This document shows positions 46,982-54,544 of a stretch of DNA of 64,000 nucleotides, in pieces. Made by a program: the position numbers and the translations under genes. The stretch's first letter is position 1; the number at the start of each line of letters is the position of its first letter. The notes under the pieces are model-generated. The model was not told where the DNA came from. It did not search any database and saw nothing but the letters and a program-made list of their open reading frames with translations. Origin of the DNA: Lachnospiraceae bacterium (GTDB lineage: Bacteria; Bacillota; Clostridia; Lachnospirales; Lachnospiraceae); assembly GCA_024403615.1 (NCBI GenBank), contig JAKSRM010000004.1, forward strand, positions 79,882 through 143,881, written 5' to 3'.

Positions 46982-47010
46982 ATTTTATCACAGCCTTTTT
47001 TTATGGGCAA
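46982..47010 (-). promoter_or_regulatory. Promoter of the purine operon
   Basis: Minus strand TTGCCC (47010-47005), 17-bp spacer ending in TGA, then TAAAAT (46987-46982), i.e. an extended -10. Transcript start would be near 46975, leaving a leader of about 24 nt to the guaB ATG, too short for a purine riboswitch. Confidence 0.75.
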
Positions 47011-47114
47011 CGGACAAGGTATACAAACTTTTTTTATTTTTTCGCAAATAATATAAAAAAGGACCAAAAAGGGATTGAAGGCAGCTGAAAATAGGTTCGC
47101 CGCCCAGCTTAAAA

Positions 47115-47143
47115 TTGCATAAAAGGAGAAAAAGATATATAGT
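47115..47143 (+). promoter_or_regulatory. Promoter for the SAM methyltransferase gene
   Basis: TTGCAT (47115-47120), 17-bp spacer, TATAGT (47138-47143). A 12-bp palindrome AAACGTACGTTT (47158-47169) follows just after the expected start site. Confidence 0.6.
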
Positions 47144-47219
47144 ATTTTTAGGCGTTGAAACGTACGTTTTTGAAATGTTGCAACAGCCGAAATTCCAAAG
47201 TTGAGAAAGAGAAAAAATC

Positions 47220-48122
47220 ATGTTTTTAGCATCTGGTTGGAAAGATTATGAAGTTATCGATACCTGTGCCGGTGAGAAGCTGGAACGATGGGGAAAATAC
47301 ATTCTCCTTCGTCCGGATCCACAGGTTATTTGGAATACAAAGAAGCAGGTTTCCGAGTGGAAAAAGCTGAATGCCCACTACCACCGTTCCGCCAAAGGTG
47401 GCGGCGAATGGGAGTTCTTCTCTTTGCCGGAACAATGGCAGATTCATTACGACTTACAGGGATTAAAAGACGGTCGTTTAACCTTCAACTTAAAGCCGTT
47501 TAGTTTTAAGCATACCGGCCTTTTCCCAGAGCAGGCAGTGAACTGGCAGTGGTGCTCGGATCTGATTGCAGGCGAAATCGCTGCGGGCCGGAAAAAGCCG
47601 GGGGAAATTAAAGTTTTAAATCTCTTCGCTTATACTGGCGGCGCTACTTGTGCTTGTGCCAAAGCGGGAGCTCATGTAACCCATGTAGACGCTTCCAAGG
47701 GCATGGTTGCCTGGGCAAAAGAAAACGCCAAAGACTCTGGGATTGCAGACGAGAGACTTCGCTGGTTGGTAGACGATTGCCAGAAGTTTGTAGAGCGGGA
47801 AATCCGCCGTGGCAACAAGTACGATGCCATTATTATGGACCCGCCATCTTATGGCCGTGGCCCGAAAGGCGAAATCTGGAAGATGGAAGATAACATCTAC
47901 GAGTTCATCAAACTCTGCTCACAGGTGCTGAAAAAAGATGCCCTCTTCTTCCTGATTAATTCCTACACTACCGGCCTTCAGCCAGCAGTTTTAACGTACA
48001 TGCTGGAGACGGTTTTAACCAAGGAGTTCGGCGGCAGCGTAAGCTGTGACGAAGTAGGTCTTCCCGTTAGCTGCAATCATTTAGTATTGCCGGCCGGTGC
48101 TTCCGGAAGATGGAGCAAGTAA
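47220..48122 (+). CDS. Class I SAM-dependent methyltransferase (RlmI/RlmK-like, COG1092)
   Basis: 300 aa. The catalytic domain matches 23S rRNA methyltransferases of the RlmI/RlmK type: SAM motif I VLNLFAYTGGATCACAKAG, motif II HVDASKGMVAWAKEN, motif IV IIMDPPSYGRGPKGEIWK, and a late SCNHLVLPAGASGRW. The N-terminal PUA domain of RlmI is missing; instead there is a short beta-rich segment (1-110). Likely an RNA methyltransferase; the target base is unknown. It is divergent from guaB. Confidence 0.85.
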   Translation: MFLASGWKDYEVIDTCAGEKLERWGKYILLRPDPQVIWNTKKQVSEWKKLNAHYHRSAKGGGEWEFFSLPEQWQIHYDLQGLKDGRLTFNLKPFSFKHTGLFPEQAVNWQWCSDLIAGEIAAGRKKPGEIKVLNLFAYTGGATCACAKAGAHVTHVDASKGMVAWAKENAKDSGIADERLRWLVDDCQKFVEREIRRGNKYDAIIMDPPSYGRGPKGEIWKMEDNIYEFIKLCSQVLKKDALFFLINSYTTGLQPAVLTYMLETVLTKEFGGSVSCDEVGLPVSCNHLVLPAGASGRWSK

Positions 48123-48137
48123 AGGTGACTCATCGAT

Positions 48138-48185
48138 CGTTGTTCGCGAAAATTTCAGTAAGCCCGTCAACGTTGTTCGCGAAAA
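48138..48185 (+). repeat. 15-bp direct repeat CGTTGTTCGCGAAAA
   Basis: Exact copies at 48138-48152 and 48171-48185, between the methyltransferase gene and the tRNA. Purpose unknown. Confidence 0.7.
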
Positions 48186-48261
48186 AATGCGCGTCGTCCG
48201 CCGTAACTAGTTGATAAAAAAGTAATTTTATGATACTTTCTTATAGTGCTTTTATGCATAT

Positions 48262-48334
48262 GCCTCAATAGCTCAGTCGGTAGAGCACTTCACTCGTAAT
48301 GAAGGGGTCGCAGGTTCAAGTCCCGTTTGAGGCT
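48262..48334 (+). tRNA. tRNA-Thr, anticodon CGT
   Basis: Complete cloverleaf: acceptor GCCTCAA pairs with TTGAGGC, D-arm GCTC...GAGC, anticodon stem CTTCA/TGAAG around loop CTCGTAA (anticodon CGT at 48295-48297), T-arm with GGTTCAAGTCC. Discriminator T; CCA is not encoded. TATAGT at 48242-48247 is a plausible -10. Confidence 0.95.
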
Positions 48335-48382
48335 TTTCCATTAAGGTATTACATTTCAACACCCTGTAGGTGCGTTGAAACT

Positions 48383-48412
48383 CAGGCGTGTCACAGCGCC
48401 TGTTTTTGCTTT
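48383..48412 (+). terminator. Terminator after tRNA-Thr
   Basis: CAGGCG (48383-48388) pairs with CGCCTG (48397-48402), followed by TTTTTGCTTTTT. A second hairpin, TTTCAAC with GTTGAAA (about 48353-48380), precedes it. Confidence 0.7.
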
Positions 48413-48491
48413 TTAGGCAGATTTAGCTTTCCGGGGAAATTTAGCTTCCTGTGAAAACGCGCCTTGGGGAAAAATATTGGGAGGGAAAAAT

Positions 48492-49487
48492 ATGTTAACA
48501 CCAAAAGAAAACTACCGTTTAAGAATTAATGGCGAAACGCCAGAATGGTTTCCAATGCATGGATACCGTCAAGCAGATTCTTGCTGCCTGATGCCACGTA
48601 TGAACAAAGAGTTTATCGCTCGTCACTTCGTATTTGACGGTGAAGAACCATATCAGTACGGCGATAACATTTACCGCAGCGACTGGTTCGATCTGGACTG
48701 GGAATTCGTTCCAGCAGTTGGCGGTGCTACTGTTCATCCAGGCTCACCAAAGGTTCCGGATATTACCCATTGGGAAGATTATGTATCCGTTCCTACTATC
48801 GACATGTTCGACTTCGCAGACTGCTATGAAAAGAACAAAGACTACGTGAAGAAAGACCTTTGGTCTGAGACCATCATCATGACCGGTTTCTGGGAGAGAT
48901 TGATGTCCCTGATGGATGTTGAAAACGCAGCAGTTGCTATGATCGACGAAGAACAGCAGGAAGGTATCCATCGCCTTTTCGACCAGCTGTCCGATTTCTA
49001 TTGCCAGTACTTTACCGAGATGAAGAAATACTTCGATTTCGATATGGTTCAGGTTCATGATGACTGGGGTCATCAGCACAGCACCTTCTTCTCACCAGAT
49101 ACTGCACGTGAGATGATCGCTCCTTACTTCAAGAAAGTTGCGGACTGCGTACATAACCTGGGCATGAAATTCGAACTTCATAGCTGCGGCAAGAACGGTC
49201 CTATGGTTCCTGTTTACATTGAGATGGGCATCGACCTTTGGGCTCCACAGCTCATGAACGACGTTTACGCTCTGGCTCAGCAGTACAAGGGTTCTGGCCT
49301 GTACTTCGGAATTCACGAGACACCGAAGTTCCGCGAAGGCATCACCGACGAGGAAGTTATCCAGTTAGCACATGAGTGGGTTGACAAATGGGCTCCTCTG
49401 GATACCATCGGATATCTGATGATGGGCTTCCCAGATTTGTTCAAAGAAGAAATCATTTCTTACTCAAAAGAATATTTTGCTAAATAA
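48492..49487 (+). CDS. Uroporphyrinogen decarboxylase-family protein (methyltransferase-like)
   Basis: 331 aa from the ATG at 48492, 6 nt after GGGAGGG (48479-48485); a TTG upstream is unnecessary. URO-D barrel fold with a His-x-Cys zinc-type motif at H230-S-C232 (FELHSCGKNG) as in MtaA/CmuA-like corrinoid methyltransferases, and VQVHDDWGHQHSTFFSPD. True heme-pathway HemE residues are not evident and the rest of the heme pathway is absent. No corrinoid protein or reactivase lies nearby. Possible methyl transfer to or from a corrinoid or thiol; substrate unknown. Confidence 0.8.
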   Translation: MLTPKENYRLRINGETPEWFPMHGYRQADSCCLMPRMNKEFIARHFVFDGEEPYQYGDNIYRSDWFDLDWEFVPAVGGATVHPGSPKVPDITHWEDYVSVPTIDMFDFADCYEKNKDYVKKDLWSETIIMTGFWERLMSLMDVENAAVAMIDEEQQEGIHRLFDQLSDFYCQYFTEMKKYFDFDMVQVHDDWGHQHSTFFSPDTAREMIAPYFKKVADCVHNLGMKFELHSCGKNGPMVPVYIEMGIDLWAPQLMNDVYALAQQYKGSGLYFGIHETPKFREGITDEEVIQLAHEWVDKWAPLDTIGYLMMGFPDLFKEEIISYSKEYFAK

Positions 49488-49500
49488 TTAATGCGAGCGC

Positions 49501-49596
49501 GAGGCTGCGCGAAAGTTGCGAAACTGCATGCGAGGCATGCGAAGAGGCTGCGCAAAAGTTGCGAAACTGCATGCGAGGCATGCGAAGAGGCTGCGC
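49501..49596 (+). repeat. 43-bp direct repeat containing GCATGC hairpins
   Basis: Copies at 49501-49543 and 49544-49586, partial at 49587-49596. Each holds GCATGCGAGGCATGC, able to fold on itself. The array begins just after the stop of the URO-D-family gene and precedes the terminator. Confidence 0.85.
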
Positions 49597-49612
49597 ACTA
49601 GACATAACAATT

Positions 49613-49640
49613 AAGGGGAACCGAGTGGTTCCCCTTTTTA
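49613..49640 (+). terminator. Terminator, copy 1 of a duplicated sequence
   Basis: AAGGGGAACC (49613-49622), loop GAGT, GGTTCCCCTT (49627-49636), then a T-run. An identical hairpin recurs at 50211-50234. Confidence 0.92.
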
Positions 49641-49664
49641 TGTGCCCTTGAAACTTTGTTATAG

Positions 49665-49863
49665 AGTAAAAGTAGTGTTTTTCTTATTATTTTCTATTCA
49701 AACACACACATTTTACCCTCATTTAATTGCAATTCTATTTATTCTGTGTGTTTTTTCTCCATATTTCGTATGAAAACCACTACTTTTCTGGTTCATTCAT
49801 ACGTTTTCTGAATAATTTGCGTGTTTTTATACTTGAAAACTATGAAAAAACACTACTTTTACT
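49665..49863. repeat. 199-bp element with 18-bp terminal inverted repeats
   Basis: Ends AGTAAAAGTAGTGTTTTT (49665-49682) and its exact complement at 49846-49863. Inside are nested stems: AACACACACA with TGTGTGTT, and CGTATGAA with TTCATACG. A block TTTTACCCTCATTTA is shared with the neighbouring element. No ORF, no transposase. It resembles a MITE-like or structured-RNA element. Confidence 0.8.
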
Positions 49864-49921
49864 GTAACGGTGACAGCAACAGTGCGAGAAGTTCCATCAC
49901 AATTATTTCAACCCCCGTTCT

Positions 49922-50119
49922 AAAAGTTAAATTTAGATAGTTTTCTGAGTAACAGACAGAAAACGTATAATAACCTGTCTTTTTTACCCTCATTTATCCA
50001 CTCTTTTTTCAAAAACTTCATACGTTTTCGCTTTATTTGAATATAAACGTATAAGAAAACGCCCGTATTTTTATACGTTTACACATCAGCAATGTAAAAA
50101 CTATCTAATTTTAACTTTT
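49922..50119. repeat. 198-bp element with 23-bp terminal inverted repeats
   Basis: Ends at 49922-49944 and 50097-50119 match as inverted repeats at 22 of 23 positions (AAAAGTTAAA...GATAGTTTT type). Internal stems: AGACAG with CTGTCT and AAACGTATAA (about 50045-50054) with TTATACGTTT (about 50071-50080). It shares TTTTACCCTCATTTA and CATACGTTTTC with the element at 49665-49863 but has different ends. With the flanks it accounts for the 770-bp gene-free gap. Confidence 0.8.
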
Positions 50120-50210
50120 CTGGCTTAGATAAGACGGCAATTCGAAGCTACAGGGCGCAAGCTGCGAGAGACGTGAAAGTGCGAGGCGCGAGCGTCGCGA
50201 ATAAAAATTA

Positions 50211-50237
50211 AAGGGGAACCGAGTGGTTCCCCTTTTT
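50211..50237. terminator. Terminator, copy 2 of a duplicated sequence
   Basis: Same hairpin as at 49613-49640, followed by TTTTTT. It lies 23 bp after the YdcF-like gene on the minus strand, so it can serve that gene too. Confidence 0.9.
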
Positions 50238-50259
50238 TATTGTTATTTTAGATTGCTTG

Positions 50260-51099
50260 CTATTTTAGATTGCCAAGAACGAAATCTTTCACGACGCCAA
50301 AGAATTCGCGGGCGGCGTTGTTTGGCAGATATAAGGCGCGGGACGGTGAAGAAATGCCGCTGACGGCGACATTCGTAATGCCCTCCCTCTGCGTATAGGC
50401 TTTCGCGATATGCAGGGAGCGGAACATGTGGAAGTTGTTGGTCACGATGCCAAGAGTGATTTTCTCATCTTGCGAAGACGAAGTGTTTACAAGAGTTTCA
50501 CCGTCAGTCTGTGTTGACGTACTTTCGCTATCAGACAGTGACTCTCTTGCCTCAATGATTTCCATGGTGTACTTAATATTGCCGGTGGTGTTCTCCGCTA
50601 AGTCTTCACGGATGATGCGGTCGGATGGAATGCCCTGCTGCTCTAAGTAGCGGGCCATGCCCTCGGCCTCCGTAAACGGCTCGTTGAAACCTTGGGCGCC
50701 GGACACGATGCACACCGTCTCCGGATTTTCGTTCAAATAATCAATAGCCGCGTCCAGACGGTATTTTAAGACCACGCTTGGGCCGTAGTCATGGACTTGG
50801 GCGCCGAGAACGACGATATAGTCCAGATCCTTCGGACTTTTGGCTCTGAAGCCGGAAATGACCAAGCCTTCAATGGCTGCGAAAAAGATGCAGCCGATAA
50901 TGACGCAGATAATGAAAATCCGTTTCAGGACTTTCGGAAGGAGCGTCCACCAATGAAAGCGGACCGCAACCGCAAAAAGGGCGAACACTGCTGCCAGCAC
51001 AAACCAGAAGATGAAAAACAGGCCTCCGGAATGCAGCGACGCAATCATGATGCCGTAAACAAAACATATAACTGATAAGATGATCCAAAGGATTAGCAT
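50260..51099 (-). CDS. YdcF/SanA-like membrane protein (DUF218)
   Basis: 279 aa from the ATG at 51099, preceded by GAGGGG; an ATG 33 bp earlier is less likely. Three hydrophobic N-terminal segments (about 2-22, 26-48, 60-85) lead to a DUF218 domain: YIVVLGAQVHDYGPSVVLKYRLDAAI, CIVSGAQGFNEPFTEAEGMARYL, and GIVTNNFHMFRSLHIA. A Ser/Thr-rich insert (about 190-215) interrupts the domain. Such proteins are tied to envelope permeability and surface polysaccharide. Divergent from the DUF4012 gene with about 110 bp between starts. Confidence 0.88.
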   Translation of the reverse strand: MLILWIILSVICFVYGIMIASLHSGGLFFIFWFVLAAVFALFAVAVRFHWWTLLPKVLKRIFIICVIIGCIFFAAIEGLVISGFRAKSPKDLDYIVVLGAQVHDYGPSVVLKYRLDAAIDYLNENPETVCIVSGAQGFNEPFTEAEGMARYLEQQGIPSDRIIREDLAENTTGNIKYTMEIIEARESLSDSESTSTQTDGETLVNTSSSQDEKITLGIVTNNFHMFRSLHIAKAYTQREGITNVAVSGISSPSRALYLPNNAAREFFGVVKDFVLGNLK

Positions 51100-51180
51100 A
51101 GGCCCCTCTTTTCGTTTTTCTAATTTTAGCAAGAAGGCGGCGTTTTCGCAATGTTGCTATGCTATCGTCGAAAAAAGGTG

Positions 51181-51186
51181 TATAAT
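51181..51186 (+). promoter_or_regulatory. Candidate -10 (TATAAT) for the DUF4012 gene
   Basis: Perfect TATAAT 21 bp before the preferred ATG at 51208; the best -35 (TTGCTA, 51154-51159) is 21 bp away, too far for a standard promoter. Confidence 0.35.
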
Positions 51187-51207
51187 ACGGAAAACAAATA
51201 TGTGATT

Positions 51208-53319
51208 ATGGACAGAAAAATAGGACGGGAGAACAATCTCCCAAAAGACGACATTGAAATACTTGATTTGGACTTGGAACTGGAAGAAATTCTGGCCGAC
51301 GAGATTCCAGCTACAGAGGCTCCTTCCGAAGAGCCTGTTGGTGATGCCAGTGAAGTTGCAAGCAGCGAAATGGTAAGCAACGAGACTGTTAGCAGCGAGA
51401 CTACAGGTGACGAGCATCACAGCGAGCACCATCACCGCCACAGTAGCGAGCACCACCGTTCTGGCGAGCACCACCACTCTGGCGAGCACCACCACTCTGG
51501 CGAGCACCACCGCTCTGGTGAACATCGCGGTGAGCATCATCATCACCATCACCACCGCTCCCACACATCCCGCAAGAAAAAGAAAAAACGCATCATCACC
51601 GCAGTAGTCATCGTGGCGGTGGTTCTAATTCTTGCAGCCATTCTCGGCCTCACGGGACTGAAAGCCGTAAAAGAATTCAAAAGCGAAGCCTCCATCACCA
51701 AAGGTGACCTGCAGGAAGTTTTAATCGACATAAAAGAAATGGATCCGGAAGCAGCGGAAATCGCTCTGGACAAAGTCGACGCAGACCGCAACCGCATCGA
51801 AGCGATGTTGGACAAGCCCCTCTGGCGTTTCGTGTCCAACCTGCCCGTAGTGTCCGGCGACGTGAGCTCCGCGCGTATTCTGCTCTCCGTCTTCGACCAG
51901 GCCAGCGAAAAAATCTTCCGCCCGTTCCTGGTAAAAATGAAAGAATACCCGTTGGATGAACTTCGCGTCGACAACGGTTTTAACGTAAACCAAATCAACG
52001 CCTACCTAGACTTCTTGGACGAAGTTGCGCCGGACATCGAAGCGATTTCCGACCAAATCGACACCGTCAATTTCCGACTGGTGGGCAGCTCCCTGGACGG
52101 CTACTTGGACAAAATGAAAAGTCTGTTCGAAACCTTCTCCCTGGTCAAAGATCGAGAAGATTTAGTTCGGGTCATTTTAGGCAACGGCGAAGACCGCTGC
52201 TACTTAGTCATGGCCCAGAACACGGCAGAAATCCGCGCCAGTGGCGGTTTCCCTGGCGCAGCCGGTTTTATCACGGTCAAAGACGGCATCTTAGAAGTGG
52301 GTGAAATGTCCAGCATCGTCAACTTCGTAGCTTACGGCAATCCAGTACCAACAGGAACCACGGACCACGAGAACGTTTTGTTCGGTGACTTGTACGTATG
52401 GCAGGACCGCGACGCCTGCTACAACCCTCACTTCCCGAAGGTAGCCAGCATCTCTACCATTTCCTGCGAGAACTTTACCGATACCGAAATTGACGGCGTC
52501 ATCAGTATGACTCCGCACATCGTTCAGGAAATGCTGAAGATTACGGGCGAGACTGTGGTCTTAGAAGACGGCACAGAAATCAACGGCGACAACGCGCTGC
52601 AGGTTGTGGACCGCGACCTGTATCTGAAATACGAAGGCTTGAGAGAAAAAGCCAGCAAGAACGCGAAATACTTAGACTCCCTGTTCTCCGACGCAGCGAA
52701 GAAAACTATGAAATCCTTCGCCACCCGCTTCCAGCTGACGGACGCGGACAAATATGTAGATATGTTCGAGCAGGGCTTTAAAGACCGGACCATCATGATC
52801 TGGATGGTGGATCCGGAGGAAGAAGAAATCGTAACCAAAGCCGGTGCTTCCGGCAAGTTAAACTTCGACCCAGAGAAACCGGAAATCGGCGTGTTCTTTG
52901 GATGCGACGATGCTGCACGATTGGGCATGTTCATCCGTATCGACGTAGAAGTCGGTGACGGGACCTCCATCGAAAACTTCACGAAGGAATATCCGGTAAC
53001 CGTAACTCTAACCAACTATCTGAATGAAGTGGATTTAGGCAACGCCGACAACCTGACCTACTTGGCTGGCCATTACGAAGGTGCCATCTCCAGCTTCGTC
53101 CACCTCTTCGCCCCAGCCGGTGGCACCATCTCCGACATCCAGCTGAGCAACGGTTGTGAGATGACCATGGACGAATACGAGGGGCTGCAGGTTGGATACA
53201 TCTACCCGATGATGATTTATCCAGACGAGCCAGTCACCATTACCTACAAAGTGACGACGGCGCCGAACGTAGACGTCAAACCGACCTACGTCCACACCCC
53301 AACATTGCAAGATTATTGA
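51208..53319 (+). CDS. DUF4012 membrane protein with histidine-rich cytoplasmic tail
   Basis: 703 aa from the ATG at 51208; the frame is open 57 bp further up, but a TATAAT lies inside that stretch. Acidic N-terminus, then a His-rich repeat region (about 70-118) built from SGEHHH units encoded by 18-bp DNA repeats near 51471-51530, a Lys cluster, one TM helix (about 128-150), and a large extracytoplasmic region with the DUF4012 signature IRASGGFPGAAGFITVKDG. DUF4012 proteins occur with exopolysaccharide genes in Gram-positives; the activity is unknown. The His tail suggests Zn or Ni binding inside the cell. Confidence 0.82.
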   Translation: MDRKIGRENNLPKDDIEILDLDLELEEILADEIPATEAPSEEPVGDASEVASSEMVSNETVSSETTGDEHHSEHHHRHSSEHHRSGEHHHSGEHHHSGEHHRSGEHRGEHHHHHHHRSHTSRKKKKKRIITAVVIVAVVLILAAILGLTGLKAVKEFKSEASITKGDLQEVLIDIKEMDPEAAEIALDKVDADRNRIEAMLDKPLWRFVSNLPVVSGDVSSARILLSVFDQASEKIFRPFLVKMKEYPLDELRVDNGFNVNQINAYLDFLDEVAPDIEAISDQIDTVNFRLVGSSLDGYLDKMKSLFETFSLVKDREDLVRVILGNGEDRCYLVMAQNTAEIRASGGFPGAAGFITVKDGILEVGEMSSIVNFVAYGNPVPTGTTDHENVLFGDLYVWQDRDACYNPHFPKVASISTISCENFTDTEIDGVISMTPHIVQEMLKITGETVVLEDGTEINGDNALQVVDRDLYLKYEGLREKASKNAKYLDSLFSDAAKKTMKSFATRFQLTDADKYVDMFEQGFKDRTIMIWMVDPEEEEIVTKAGASGKLNFDPEKPEIGVFFGCDDAARLGMFIRIDVEVGDGTSIENFTKEYPVTVTLTNYLNEVDLGNADNLTYLAGHYEGAISSFVHLFAPAGGTISDIQLSNGCEMTMDEYEGLQVGYIYPMMIYPDEPVTITYKVTTAPNVDVKPTYVHTPTLQDY

Positions 53320-53320
53320 T

Positions 53321-53354
53321 AAAAGCCACGCGGAAACGCGTGGTTTTAATTTTG
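53321..53354 (+). terminator. Terminator after the DUF4012 gene
   Basis: CCACGCG (53326-53332), loop GAAA, CGCGTGG (53337-53343), flanked by AAAAG and TTTTA, then TTTT. Confidence 0.85.
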
Positions 53355-53383
53355 ACGGCGTGGAAGTTGCCTGCAAAAAATTA

Positions 53384-53418
53384 GCCCGCGAGCCGAAGCT
53401 TCGCGGGCCTTTTCTTTT
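53384..53418. terminator. Second terminator, facing the Ldh-family gene
   Basis: GCCCGCGA (53384-53391) pairs with TCGCGGGC (53401-53408), followed by TTTTCTTTT on the plus strand and by AATTTTTT on the minus strand, so it serves both convergent genes. Confidence 0.85.
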
Positions 53419-54523
53419 ATTCAAACGGAAAAACGTAATTTAATTTTAAATCATCTCGAAGACCAATCAGTTCCTTCTGAATAGCCTCGCCTACCGGAAC
53501 GCCCTTGTCCTTGCGCTCCATCCAGGCCAGATGTTCCTTCTCTCCTGCGGTAAAGATGCGCTCAGCGTCTGGCGCCTTTTTCGAATCACGCAGACCTCTG
53601 CAGATATCGCCAGCCGTCTCTTTGAAGGTATCCAGACCCATAAAAAATTCCGGATTAATAACGAAGAAGAAATGGCCCAGGTGATACATGCTCTGGTTGC
53701 CGTTTTCATCCGTTCCATTCAAGGCCTTCATGAACGGTCCGCCCACCAAGGCTGCGGACAGAATCTCAACCGCAGTGGTGAAACCGTATCCCTTGTAACC
53801 GCCATTGGCTTCGCCCAATCCGCCTAATGGAAGCAGCGCCGCTTTTCCGGTCCGAAGATCCTTCAAAATCTGGCCAGAATCCGTAACGGTTTCTCCCTCA
53901 TTATTTACAACAAGTCCAGCCGGGGTTTCTTTCCCCTGGCGCTCGTAAAATTCAATTTTCCCATTTTGAACCGTGGAAGTTGCCGCGTCAAAATTAAACG
54001 GAAACTCCTCGTCGGTCGGCATGGTAAATGTCAAAGGATTGGTTCCCATCATAGGCTCCACGCCGAAAGTCGGAGCCACTGACGGTCTGGCGTTGGTGCC
54101 GGTAATGCCAATCATTCCAGCCTTCTCCGCCATGCCAGTCCAATATCCAGCGATGCCATAATGGGTCGAATTCTTAATCGCGCCACCAGCCATGCCATAA
54201 ACCTTGGCCTTTTCAATCAGCATCTCCATCATCTTGTGAGACGCTACCATGCCCATGCCATCATGAGCGTCCATAACTACCGTGGTCGGGGTTTCCTTCA
54301 CGATTTCAATTTCCGTCACCGGCTTCAGCGTTCCGTTTTTAATCCGGTCCAAATAAATCGGTTTGAAACGGTTACAGCCATGGCTTTCGATGCCGCGTCG
54401 GTCCGACTCCAAAAGTACGTCGGCGCAGATCTTCGCATCCGCTTCCGGCACGCCGTACTTTACAAAAACATCTATCATAAAATTGTTCATCAGTTCCCAT
54501 GAAACATAAGGTCGTGTTTCCAA
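53417..54523 (-). CDS. Malate/L-lactate/ureidoglycolate dehydrogenase family oxidoreductase
   Basis: 368 aa. NAD(P)-dependent 2-hydroxyacid (or imino acid) dehydrogenase of the Ldh2/MDH2 fold, unlike classic Rossmann MDH. Landmarks: DRRGIESHGCNRF, the catalytic His in KNSTHYGIAGYW, TNARPSVAPTFGVEPMMGTNPL, and GGLGEANGGYKGYGF. The substrate cannot be inferred from the sequence. It lies upstream of a terminator and 21 bp after aroB on the same strand, so aroF-aroB and this gene may form one transcript. Confidence 0.9.
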   Translation of the reverse strand: METRPYVSWELMNNFMIDVFVKYGVPEADAKICADVLLESDRRGIESHGCNRFKPIYLDRIKNGTLKPVTEIEIVKETPTTVVMDAHDGMGMVASHKMMEMLIEKAKVYGMAGGAIKNSTHYGIAGYWTGMAEKAGMIGITGTNARPSVAPTFGVEPMMGTNPLTFTMPTDEEFPFNFDAATSTVQNGKIEFYERQGKETPAGLVVNNEGETVTDSGQILKDLRTGKAALLPLGGLGEANGGYKGYGFTTAVEILSAALVGGPFMKALNGTDENGNQSMYHLGHFFFVINPEFFMGLDTFKETAGDICRGLRDSKKAPDAERIFTAGEKEHLAWMERKDKGVPVGEAIQKELIGLRDDLKLNYVFPFE

Positions 54524-54544
54524 AACAATTCCTCCTGTTGTTAT

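Noticed and set aside
46952..47219. Purine riboswitch upstream of guaB
   Set aside because: The core loops of the guanine/adenine riboswitch are not found, and the predicted leader is too short.
48335..48476. Cobalamin riboswitch before the URO-D family gene
   Set aside because: The B12-box consensus was not found; the gap holds the tRNA terminator and short AT-rich repeats only.
51157..51564. Antisense ORF opposite the His-rich region of the DUF4012 gene
   Set aside because: It is the mirror of the 18-bp repeats, with Val/Ala/Met low complexity and no start signals; a shadow frame.
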